From Panorpa germanica (taxonomy: Eukaryota > Arthropoda > Insecta > Mecoptera > Panorpidae): 64,000 bases of DNA. Position numbers and translations under genes: made by a program. Within the stretch, counting starts at the first letter, position 1. Each line of letters begins with the position of its first letter. The notes under the pieces are model-generated. The model saw nothing but the letters and a program-made list of their open reading frames with translations. It had not been told where the DNA came from and searched no databases. Shown in pieces: positions 11,812-22,500 of the stretch. The DNA lies in the NCBI GenBank assembly GCA_963678705.1, contig OY783205.1, positions 1,116,001 through 1,180,000 on the forward strand, given 5' to 3'.

Positions 11812-13257
11812 CTACGACTTTCCCTCAGGGATATTTTCAGATAATGAAGCTAAAAAGGGTAACCTCTTTATTTCAACTGGAGTTTTAAACACCGGAACAC
11901 TATTTTTCGGTTTTACGAAATTTAGTCTAGAAAATGAATTTTCTAAATCATCATCGGAACTGTGACTATCTTTTCTTATATCATCATAACGACTTTCTAA
12001 TTTATTTTTAATGTTTCCACTATGTAAAGCTTTTAGTAATGTTATTGTATGTCAATTTTATTGTAAAAAGCTGGCGAATTTTTAAAACAATCATCTCCAG
12101 AGTCTGAACTCATCACGTCGTTTTGAAGGGGTGTTATTTCGAATGTCACAAACTTTTAGTGGTTTTAAAGGGGAATTATCCTCTAAAATACAAACAGAAT
12201 CAGAATCTGAATCAGAGTCACTTGACACAACTTTTACAGAAGTTTTTACATTTTTTAAATTATATTTAGCACAACTATCACTTTTGATTATAGGCCGTCT
12301 CGTAGATTCAAAATCTTCACGTACATTTTTTTGAAAGCTGTCAAAGTTACCGGTTAAATCAATTGCCTTAGCTACTTTTTTTTCACTAACGCTTTTTTTG
12401 ACGATAAGACCTTTCTTTATGATTGAATCCTTTAATGCTACTGGAGTTTTCAAGCCGTCTTTATAAACTTTATTTAATATATCAACTACACCAGCAGCTT
12501 CATTTTCTACATGATTTTGTATTTCCCGTACTGTTTCCGATACTATCTCAGGGTTTTTTATCATATTTTTCTTATTTTGTTTTGTTACTTTCTTGTTATT
12601 TTGTTTCGTAACTTTTTTGTTATGTTGTTCTATAACATTTTTGTTATTTGGTTCCGTAACTTTTTTGTTATGTTGTTTAGTACCTTTTTTTCTATTTTGC
12701 TTAGTTTCTGTTTTTTTATTTTGGGAAGGTGCCGTGTCAATACTTAAATTGTTATGTAGTACAGTTGATAAGGCAGGCTTTAATGCTTTTGATTGATTTT
12801 GTATAGATATTTCTAGTGTTTGAAGAAAGCTGCCATGAATTCCCTTCTTAGATGATTGGCTTTTATTCAAATATGCAACTTCTTTTTGTTGTTTTTTAGC
12901 CATGTTCTTATTATATGTTACAGTAGCATCACGTCCAGTTATTCCTACCATAGTTTCCAAGCCTTGTTCTTCTACTACATACTCCAAGCGAACATTTAAC
13001 CAATAAGGTAACGGCAATACGTGTTTCCTAGCAGTGCGTCTCAAACCTCCAACAAGAACAGAACCTAAAAATTCAAACCGATTTAAACTTGATGAATGGG
13101 AATATGTTTTATAGCACGTACAGCAAGTATGTATTTTCCTTGCTGAATGTACTCGCAAATGTTTTATAATTTCTTCCTTAGTATCAAACGATTTGTTACA
13201 TACTTCACAGATATAAGGTTTCAGTGTCGAATTAATGTCACTTTGAAGTTGTTCACT
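11812..13257 (-). pseudogene. C2H2 zinc-finger / Lys-Asn-rich gene, copy C (5' truncated)
   Basis: This copy is inverted relative to copy A and begins within the zinc-finger region, so it lacks the acidic N-terminus. It reads openly for 355 codons from 13158 to 12091. It includes an acidic Ser/Asp run (SSDSDSDSDS) that copy A lacks, probably through a deletion in A. Coding-like sequence resumes in shifted frames to a TAG near 11812: an acidic SSDSGDD stretch, then a frame with DDIRKDSHSSDDDLENSF. It is therefore a longer 3' part of the same gene with frameshifts. A one-base insertion near 12850 and a compensating insertion about 40 bp later change the local protein relative to copy A without closing the frame. 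Confidence 0.6.
12243..13257 (-). repeat. inverted-repeat arm 2 (pairs with 10173-11180)
   Basis: This is the inverted partner of the arm at 10173-11180. Its outer boundary (13257) abuts unrelated sequence beginning GGACGTTAG. The inner boundary is where copy A diverges after AATGTAAAA. Confidence 0.85.
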
Positions 13258-14044
13258 TAGGGACGTTAGAATTGTTTTGTCAATGGTTTACGATCAGCAT
13301 TATTCTGCATTTGCTTATACTGGCAGTAATGTTAGTACAAAGTTTAAAGCTGTAAGTATATGCTTGGAGATAATAATTGATGTACAGTTGTTGCTTTATA
13401 TTATAAATGAAGCACATTATCATTATAGGTATGCGATTCAAATCTGATATTGTTGGCAGTAAAGGCAAGGTACCCAGGATCAATGCGTGACTATGGAATT
13501 TGGAATCTAAAAATTATAATAGCATAGAATTTATATGCTTAATAAAGAATAAGATAGACACAACACAGCACATGGATGTTACCTTACATGTAATATTTTG
13601 CTTCAGCAAAATCTAGTAATATTTAATTATAATGAGTAAATTTTGTTATGTTAGATAACCTTTGACACATGTAACTGTGTTTAGCAGGTACAATAATTAC
13701 TTATTTTAATGAAATAAATTTGTAAAATATATTTTAAGTAATTACATTATTTGTATTCCATATTTTAATATACTTTGTATAATATATTATAGTCAATATA
13801 AATGAACAACTCTGGTTTTCTTTAGCAACACACTTCTAATTATTGTACTTCATATTCTATCATGTAAATGAATTGGCAATTAATACAGTACAAAGTATAA
13901 TTCATATTTGTATAATTTATTTAATTTGATGTTATGCTGTTAATTGCTTGAGAACTAAAATAAGAGTGAACCCTTACGACATTGAGACACAACAAAGAAC
14001 CAAATTAAATAATTGCAAACTATGTAAATAAAATAGATGATTAT
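13258..14044. other. intergenic spacer, nothing recognised
   Basis: AT-rich sequence between the inverted-repeat arm and the Myb/SANT-like ORF. Short ORFs here show no recognisable motif. Confidence 0.5.
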
Positions 14045-14320
14045 TCAAACAATATAACATGTCTGGGGCTCTAAAATTAAAGATGCTTCTACTTCTTGTA
14101 CATCAGCAGTGTTACTTTCAGTATAGTTGCTGTAAGAGTATTGATGAGATTTCGATCCACTACAATTAAGCAATTCTGCTAATTCCTTCCACATATCTTT
14201 TAAATATGATGGATTAGAAGGAATAACTTTATTTTGTCTGAACTCCGGATGCTCAGACAAAAAATCAACATATAAATTATATTGTATATTTGAAGTTTTT
14301 ACTTTTCTTGTGAGCTCCAT
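14045..14320 (-). pseudogene. Harbinger accessory protein, Myb/SANT-like N-terminal half
   Basis: The minus-strand ORF from ATG 14320 encodes about 91 residues. The motif NLYVDFLSEHPEFRQNKV followed by LKDMWKELAELLNCSGS fits the first helices of a Myb/SANT-like (MADF-type) DNA-binding domain. PIF/Harbinger transposons carry such a protein beside the transposase, where it helps the transposase bind DNA and enter the nucleus. The domain ends early and the tail looks like intron read-through, so this is a first exon or a fragment. The likely C-terminal half is on the opposite strand at 16135-16371. The upstream extension to 14371 would need a TTG start and is not used here. Confidence 0.55.
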
Positions 14321-14336
14321 ATTTCTTGAAAAAATT

Positions 14337-14371
14337 TTGACAAGTGTACACCGTGTATTCGTACTTGTCAA
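14337..14371. repeat. short inverted repeat upstream of the Myb/SANT ORF
   Basis: TTGACAAGT (14337-14345) and ACTTGTCAA (14363-14371) are perfect 9-bp inverted arms with a 17-bp spacer. It may be an element end or a recombination junction. Confidence 0.5.
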
Positions 14372-14499
14372 GTGTTTGAATTTTTAAATATTTGAATATT
14401 TTGAATGTCTGTGATTGGACAAATATTTTTAAAATTGATGAAAATGATGTGATGAAATTGAATACCAGTTTATACTGTTTCACCGCTGTATATTATAAT

Positions 14500-14886
14500 G
14501 GCGATGGAACATTTTGCATCAATCAGTCAAATCAATCAAAAGCATTAAAGCCTGCCTTATCAACTGTACTACATAACAATTTAAGTATTGACACGGCACA
14601 TTCCCAAAATAAGAAAACAGAAACTAAGCAAAATAGAAAAAAAGGTACTAAACAACATAACAAAAAAGTTACGGAACCAAATAACAAAAATGTTATAGAA
14701 CAAGGTACAAAAAAGTTACGAAACCAAATAACAAGAAAGTAACAAAACAAAATAAGAAAAATATGATAAAAAAAACCCTGAGATAGTATCGGAAACAGTA
14801 CAGGAAATACAAAGTCATGTAGAAAATGAAGCTGGTGGTGTAGTTGATATATTAAATAAAGTTTATGGAGACGGCTGGAAAACTCC
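14500..14886 (+). pseudogene. zinc-finger gene fragment, copy D
   Basis: This carries the Lys/Asn-rich part of the copy A/C gene (NQSKALKPALSTVLHNNLS and onward) fused upstream to GCGATGGAACATTTTGCATC, which is not present in A or C. The same fusion is found inverted in copy F at 15729-16048, so D and F descend from one rearranged parent. Homology to copy A ends at about 14886 (GGCTGGAAAACTCC). Confidence 0.7.
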
Positions 14887-15307
14887 GTTGTACAACTGTT
14901 GAGTGTCCAGAACGCCCAATGACATCAGGAAAAGAAACAATGGGGTAAGTGTATTAAATAATATAAACGGTAATTATTGGATGCGACTATACACTTTTGT
15001 TTTTCACTTTGTAAAAAAACTACTGCATTTGTATATGTTTTATTATGCTTATTGTATTCTCAAAACATGTCAAATTCACTACGTAATAATTATTTTACCA
15101 CTTTTAATTAATAAATATGAGATATTGAGGGTTAAAGTTGAAATTTCATAATTGAGGTTATGTCACCACTGTTATGTGTATCAATTGACAGATTTTTTGC
15201 TTAATACTGGCTTACTTAGTTTCAAACCAAATGTTTATCAAAACTTTATCATATACTAATTATGTTAGAAATGAGGATACGGAACTAAGTATACTCAATT
15301 TTTTTAG

Positions 15308-15728
15308 GATTTGCTGCCCCAGGGAATTGACTTATCCAAAAAACAAGACTCTAAAATGGGAACCAGTTTTAGACCATCCTCTGAAACCAATGGTTGTCAC
15401 AGTAAGTGCAAGAGTGCCCTCTTTTGTTAGTTTATAGCAGAGGTTACGCGAAATATGTTGATGTTTTTAATTTTAAGATGACAGACAGTCGTGTCACGCG
15501 AAAAACTGTTGGAGGTAGTACAGCTAGTAGTACCGGGTCATCTACACCATCTTTAGACCCTGTAAGTTACGCATTAGATGGAAGTGATCCATTAAATCTA
15601 TTTGCAAAGCAACAAGACATGGATCCACTCTCCAAAATGGCAATAATGGAAACCGTAAGTAAACAATGGGATGTTCCATACGAATTTCTATGTCTAATTT
15701 GAATTGTGCTATGTTTTTCAGTGGGATT
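15308..15728 (+). pseudogene. VPS35L-like exon fragments (copy E)
   Basis: Two plus-strand exons are visible: 15308-15401 (acceptor TTTTTAG, ends ATGGTTGTCACA|GTAAGT; ends LDHPLKPMVVT) and 15478-15655 (TDSRVTRKTVGGSTASS through DPLSKMAIMET, donor GTAAGT). Together they match the N-terminal region of VPS35L, where HPLKP-x-x-VT precedes a Ser/Thr-rich run and LDG-x-DPL. The next intron and acceptor (TTTTCAG|TGGGATTC, 15721) are present, but after eight exon bases the sequence switches to inverted zinc-finger copy F. The following exon, which copy B retains, is therefore cut off. Confidence 0.7.
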
Positions 15729-16048
15729 CAGCAGCTTCATTTTCTACATGACTTTGTATTTCCTTATTCAGGGTTTTTTATCAGATTTTTCTTATTTTGT
15801 TTTGTTACTTTCTTGTTATTTGGTTTCGTAACTTTTTTGGTTACCTTGTTCTATAACATTTTTGTTATTTGGTTCCGTAACTTTTTTGTTATGTTGTTTA
15901 GTACCTTTTTTTCTATTTGCTTAGTTTCGAATTTTTTATTTCGGGAAGGTGTCGTGTCAATACTTAAATTGTTATGTAGTACAGTTGATAAGACAGGCTT
16001 TAATGCTTTTGATTGATTTGACTGATTGATGCAAAATGTTCCATCGCC
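15729..16048 (-). pseudogene. zinc-finger gene fragment, copy F (inverted partner of D)
   Basis: Inverted copy of 14500-14837, including the same upstream fusion to the GCGATGGAAC segment (16041-16048). It carries a small deletion near 15765 and several substitutions. Together D-E-F form a palindromic cassette with VPS35L exons in the centre, like A-B-C. Confidence 0.75.
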
Positions 16049-16134
16049 CTTACAGGAATAATACAGGTTTGTAAAAATATTAAAGCCTAATATATTTAAG
16101 AAAAGGCTCTTATTAACATATTTTACTTAAATCT

Positions 16135-16371
16135 AGAAAAGTCCTTCGTATCAGAGGTGGCTACTGCATTTTCAAAACATTCTGATGCTTCGTTGGAGGC
16201 CTCAACAAAACTGACAGAGGCTGTGATAGGCCTGACAAAATCAGTTGAAGAAACAAATAAGAATTTGGTGAAATTGACAGACGAGATCAATAAGCTTGTA
16301 AATGCCCAAACCCAACTCGTCAATGCTCAATTAGAGCTTACCAAATTAAAACTATTGAACTACAAAAAATA
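16135..16371 (+). pseudogene. Harbinger accessory protein, C-terminal coiled-coil half
   Basis: After a possible acceptor (AAATCTAG, 16135) an open frame encodes about 78 residues. It is rich in heptad-like leucines and valines (LTKSVEETNKNLVKLTDEIN, then LVNAQTQLVNAQLELTKLKL), so a coiled coil is likely. Myb/SANT-like Harbinger proteins often end this way. It converges on the transposase 3' end at 16575, as expected for the second ORF of a Harbinger element, while the DNA-binding half at 14045-14320 points the other way. The assignment rests on context and composition, not on a specific motif. Confidence 0.4.
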
Positions 16372-16574
16372 ACCTTTATTTATTATAATATATAACATAA
16401 GTTTACTTAAAAAAAACAATTGTTTATTTATTTTATTATATAACTATAATATATTGTAACTATTTTTCTTCTACAATATACACTTTATACAAATTCATTT
16501 CATTAATGAATATATTTTATACTTGCTAAACACACTTACGAGTGTTTATTCATTAAATAATCACATTTCCTGTC

Positions 16575-19500
16575 CTATTTAATATTGCAGTTTATAAAGT
16601 CATTTCTTGCCTGCTGCCCACGTACTCGCCAAACTCCATCATCGCATTCTTCCAATGCTGAATCTAATGTTAAAGCTAAAATTTTAAAAATATTTTATAG
16701 TAAATATTTATAATAAACATTTCTATAGTAAATTTTCAATAAGTCTATAAATCAGACAGTTATTTTGTTAATCATATTTACGTTCACAGTCACTGTCATC
16801 GTTCTCATTGTCATTATTGTCATCATCATCTAGTTCAACATTATTTTGTATTGCAATATTGTGCAGAACTGCAACGGAGTATATAATTTTTCCTGCTGTG
16901 ACTGGATGGTAGTGAAGAACTCTGTCCTTCAGACAACAACGGAATCTTTGTTTCATAACGCCGAAAGTTCTTTCGATAATGTTTTTGGATGACTTTTGCA
17001 TTTTGTTGTATTTATCTTCTGGAGACTCCTGTATCGCACTTAAAATAGGTGTAAACAGCCATGGTTGTTGATGATATCCGGAATCACCTAATATTTAAAA
17101 CATAAAGTTTATTCTCATTATATAATCTACCTATTATAATGTTCGTAATGTTCCAATTTAACATGGAAAACTCATAAGAACTCATAGATATTTATCTACT
17201 ATTATAATGTTCGTAATGTTCCAATTTAACATGGAAAACTCATAAGAACTCATAGATATTTATATATATATATATATATATATATTTCCGGTAACAAAAT
17301 CTGTATGGTATCTTCTAAACGGCGCCTACAAAGTTTTTGAAATTTTGATATTATGTAAAGGACGAATTTCTAAGACTTTCTACGTCCCTGAATTTTTCCC
17401 TGAATTTCCCTGGAACAAATTATTCTGGAAAAACTGGAAAATTCGAAAAAATACTTTTGCAAATATCTGACGAACTAGAAAAGATAGAAAACTGAAATTT
17501 GGTGTGTGTATTAAGGTATTCAATGCTGACATTTCTCAAAAATTAGAAATTCAAAAATTGAAATAGGGGGGGTTAAAGAAATTTGGGGGCCCGTTAGGGA
17601 ACTTTAAAGAAAGTTCATATTCTGGATTCTAGAATAATTAAGTATATTAATAATAAAAAAAAATTCAAAATTTCAAAATTTTATTGGGGGGCACGGGGGC
17701 AGTATTTTTCGAGAGTAAAAATTGTGCTAGAAAGTTAAAATTTTGTATATAGGCTAACCTTGGTAACTTATTTACGAATCGAAAAAAAAAATCCCAAATT
17801 TTGAAAAAAAGTTGGTCAATTAACGCATAAATTGAAAATATTTTTTATTTTAATATAAAAAATATATTTTCTTGGTCAGTTTGTATGAAAAATTAATTGT
17901 TATTATATGTAAAATTAATATAGGACGAGTTTATTTATTATTTCAATTTAAAAATGGAATTAAATTTTGACATGAAATTCAAGCCACACACAAAAAACAG
18001 ACGTCGCTTGCGACGGGGGTAAAAGCTAGTATATATATATAGAGCGTTATTTATTTATTTATTTATATATATATCCGGTAACAAAATCGTATATGGTATC
18101 TTCTAAACGGCGCCTACAAAGTTCTTCAAATTTTGGTATGATGTAAAGGACGAATTTCTAAGACTTTCTACGTCCCTGAATTTTCCCCTGAATTTCCGTG
18201 GAAAAACTTATACTGGAAAAACTGAAAAATTTGAAAAAATAATTTTGCTAATATCTGACGAACTAGAAAAGATAGAAAACTGAAATTTGGTATGTGTATT
18301 GAGATCATAATTGTGCACATTTTCCGATACTTGGAAATTTGAAATTTGAGTTCAGTAGCGGCGCGAATTTTTGGGGGCAATGTTAGAATAGAGTTAGGAC
18401 GTTGAAATTTAATATGTAGGCTCGCTGTAGACAGTTATTAATGAAAAAAAAAAAAACAGCCCCAAATTTCCAGTGGCGGCGGGAGTTGAGACAGTAAAAG
18501 CCAGAAATATTGAAAATGTAGTATTATAACTTAGGGTATGTATGGAGACACTAATTGCGCATGTTTGCCAATAATTAGATTACCAAAATTTTAATTCAGT
18601 AGCGGCGTGATTTTTTGGGGGCAATGTCGCAACAGAGCTAGAACGTTAAAATTTGGAACGGGGGCCATATATAGAGTGTCATTAAAGACACACTATAGAA
18701 ATTTGCAACTTTCCAGAGGCGGCGGGCGCTGGGGGCCAAAAACCAGATATTTGAAATATATGGAGATGAAAGGCTATAGTTTAGAATATATATTCTTATA
18801 TACAAATAAAATAGATCCTCGTGCTAAAATTTAACAAACTTGTTCAGTAGCGGAGGTTTGTGGGGGGTACTAATGCTAAAATATATATACAAAACTGAAA
18901 TTTAGTATGCAGATATAGATTGACATTAGTATTACGAAAATATAAAAAAAACTACATTTTCTTAAGTGCAACATTAGAGTGGCGGGTGATAAACCGAATA
19001 TAAGAACAATATAGAGGTACAACGATGATATTTTGCATGTAGAATATTAAATAGAAGCTAAATAGTTCTCTATAAGTCAGATATTCAAATTACATTCAGT
19101 AGTAGAATTGGATTGATTTTTGGTGCGTTTGTTGTGCTGTGAAATCGAACAGGAGTGAGAGGTATAGGGGGGAAATAGTTAACAGCCCCAAATATCAAAA
19201 AAAAGAAAAAGTGAAAAAATAGAAACTATGCACGTGCATATTTGCGAAAATAAATTTAACCTTAGTAGCGGCGTTAAATTGGGGAAGTGGGGGCGGGAAA
19301 ACGCTTTGCCAAAGAACTCAATTTTGAAATTTCGATCATTTATAAAAGTAGGGGTAGATAAAGGTAGTGAGAGTTGTTACGAGCAAAATAGATTGCTATG
19401 CCTAAAATTTGACAATTTTATTTCAGCAGCGGGGATTAATGGGGAGACTAATATTATAACGTAAATATAAATACGAAATATAGAGTGTAAGATTACAGTA

Positions 19501-22500
19501 CAGTTTTAATCATGTAAATGAATTGCTGTAATAGCGAATTGGTAGTGTCTGATTGGAGAAGAGTGTGGCGCTGGGGTTCAGTTCTAAGTAACAGTGATGT
19601 TACAAGTAGTGGCGATAGATTATAATGGCTCTGGGAGGTAACCGTATTGCAGAATATGTGCTTTGGTGCTGAAAGTGAGGGTGGCGGGGTATGGGGATTG
19701 AATCGAAAGTGCAATAACGGTAAGGATAAGGCCTAGAGATGAGATTATTAGGAGCGAACTGCTAGGCTTTCTTAAAAACATAAATGAATTGATGTAATTA
19801 GTAGGTTTACATTGAAATTAGTGAAAATTTTATCAAAGATTTATCTTATCGAATAATTATTAAAAAATAATGTACTTCTAAGGATGAAATTTAGTATGCA
19901 GGTTGCCAGTAAAGTATTAATTTGGAAAACTAATTGTTAAGAGATTAGTACGCAGGGGGTGGAAGCGCAGAATTATTTAATGATTGCGCTAAACGGGGGG
20001 TATAGGAAAGTGCCCTAATAAGCGATGATGTTCAGTTAAGCTGTAGTGTTGCAAGTGGGCGCATTATGGCAAAGGTGCAGATGATTACATTTAAAAGTGC
20101 GAGAACGATACAGAGCATGGAGCCAAGAGGTGCTTGATGTTTAGGGGCGGGGCAGTGGACATTGTTCAATACTGTGCTTTATTATGGTAAATGATAATAT
20201 TACGCAGCGGGGGCGCTGTGAAAGTACTCTAAGGACCGACGATGCTCAGGGAAGAAGCGATGCAGAGTGCTAAAAGTAGGAGGCGCTTTATGGCAGAAGT
20301 TTAGAGGAATCAAATTAAAAGTTCGGAAACTTAAGAGAGCATGGAGCCAAGAGGTGACGATTGGGGCTTATTGGCGGGGGCACTGGAGACTGGTCAATAC
20401 AGTGCTTTATTACTGTAAATAAAGGAATAATAACAAAATAATATTTTGCATTTTATTTGCGATATATACAGCAGACTTGGAGGGGGTAATGGAAAGAGGA
20501 TAAGATGGGGGGGTACTAATAGGAAGACACAACAAGATATGGACTTTAGAATACGCTGACGATATAGTCCTGTTGGCAAAAAGGAAAGGAGAGCTGCAGG
20601 AGATGGCTCACCGGCTAGGGAGATATATAGACAGGAAAGGACTAGAGTTAAATGTGGAAAAGACAAAAATTATGGTATTTAAAAAAGGGGGTGGAAAAAG
20701 AAAACATAAAAGGTGGAAATACAAGACAGAGGACATTGAGGAAGTAGAAGAATTTAAATATCTGGGCTACACTTTTAAAAAAATACAATGGAGAAGAGGC
20801 TCAGATAAGGGAGGTAGCAAAGAAGGCGGAGCTAGTAATGCGACGGGTATGGGACTAGGGGAAAAGGTATTGGGGGGGGACATACAAAAGAGAATATGGA
20901 TGTTTGATAGACTGATAGCCAGTACGATGTTGTATGAAGCAGAGGTTTGGGGGTGGAAGGAGCAAGAAAAGTTGGAAAGAATACAGGTGAGATATATTAA
21001 ATGGTTACTAGGGCTGGACAGGTGCACGCCAGGATACATGGCTATGGAGGAGCTAAAAAGGGATAAGATACGAATTAAAACAGGGGAAAGAGCAGTAAAA
21101 TACGAGGAAAAATTGAACAGAGCGGAAAGTAAAATTTTAAAGAAAATAAGACAGGATAGCATAAAGAATGGGGGGGAGGAGGTACAAAAAAGAGAAAATA
21201 GTACTTTGAAAGGAATGGAATGGCGATTGAGGAGGCAGAGAGGAGAAGAGGGGGAGGCGCAAGTGTGGAAGGGGAGCTAAGGAGAAGGGACAAGGAGATA
21301 CAACATCAGGAGAGAATGGGAAAAATAGAAAAAAGTAACTTCAATAAAAGATATAAAAGGTTATAAGAAAATACTGTGCCTTAGTACCTTATAGAAAAAG
21401 ACATAAAACACATAAGAAGAACAGCAAGGTTTAGATTGGGAAATGAGGAAAAAGGAAACAGATACTGGGAAAAGAGTGAGGAAAGAAAGTGTAGAGTGTG
21501 CGGAGCGGAGGGCGAAATACTGGAGCACATTAAGTTTGAGTGTAAGGAAAAAGTAGCTAGCGAAAGGAATATTGGCCAGCTATTAAAGGGAGGCAGTGAA
21601 GGAAAGAGGTGAATGGCGGAAATAGTAAGAAGGAAAGGAAAAACAAAAGAATAAATAAGTTAGTGGAGAATAATGTAAATTTAATTGTAAGGTGAAGTAT
21701 ATGAAATGTATTAAGAATGTAGATTGTAAAGCCGAAAGGCGAACAATAAACAATATTTCAGGATTATTTTCTATTTTAGAAATAACTTTTATTTATTCAC
21801 AAATATTAAATACACGTCGCTTTGCGACGGGGCGAAGCGCTAGTCCTATATTATAATGTTCCAACTGTTTGTTTATATTCTTATATGTTTATATTCTTAT
21901 ATGTTTGGTACTGAATTTTGTATGGCAGCGCGAAAACGGCTCCAGGGAAGTATTTAAAAATTTCCTATTTCGTAGAGAAAAAAATTCTAAGACTTTTGGC
22001 GTCCCTGGATTTTTCCCTGAATTTCCTGGAAACCCGTAATTTTGGAAAAACTGGAAAAAAAGTGATCCCTTTTTTGCTGCATTACTTTTAAGTCGTAAAA
22101 GATAGAAAGTTGAAATTTTGCATGTGTATTAAGGTACTTAATGCTGACATTTCTCAAAAATTAAACCTTGGTAACTTATTTACGAATCGAAAAAAAAAAC
22201 CCAAATTTTGAAAAAAAGTTGGTCAAATAACGCATAAATTGAAAATATTTTTTATTTTGAAAAAAAAAAAAAATATTTTTTTAGTCAATTTATATGTGTG
22301 TATATGTGCGCGAGTTTATTTATTTTTTCAATTTAAAAATAGAACAGTTAAATATGAAATTTAATTACGAATTATTTTATTGGATTTAAATGATACACGC
22401 CAAAAAGACGTCGCATTGCGACGGGGGTAAACTAAAGTATATTATAATGTCCCAGGTGTATATTTATATTCTTATATGTGTTTATATGTTTGGTTCGAAT

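Larger units (their letters stand above)
18030..21843 (+). mobile_element. Helitron unit 2, expanded
   Basis: Its 5' part resembles unit 1 (CCGGTAACAAAATCGTATAT). It then enters about 1.2 kb of diverged ~245-bp repeats and a GC-richer unknown stretch (19500-20450). A 5'-truncated LINE follows (20452-21752), and the unit ends in hairpin CGTCGCTTTGCGACG with CTAG at 21840-21843. It is either a Helitron that captured or received a LINE, or a composite of two elements. Confidence 0.5.

Noticed and set aside
15308-15728. A functional VPS35L gene
   Set aside because: Only N-terminal exons are present and the next exon is replaced by inverted zinc-finger sequence after eight bases.
20394-21293. Minus-strand ORFs over the LINE fragment
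   Set aside because: Antisense shadows of the truncated plus-strand LINE ORF2.
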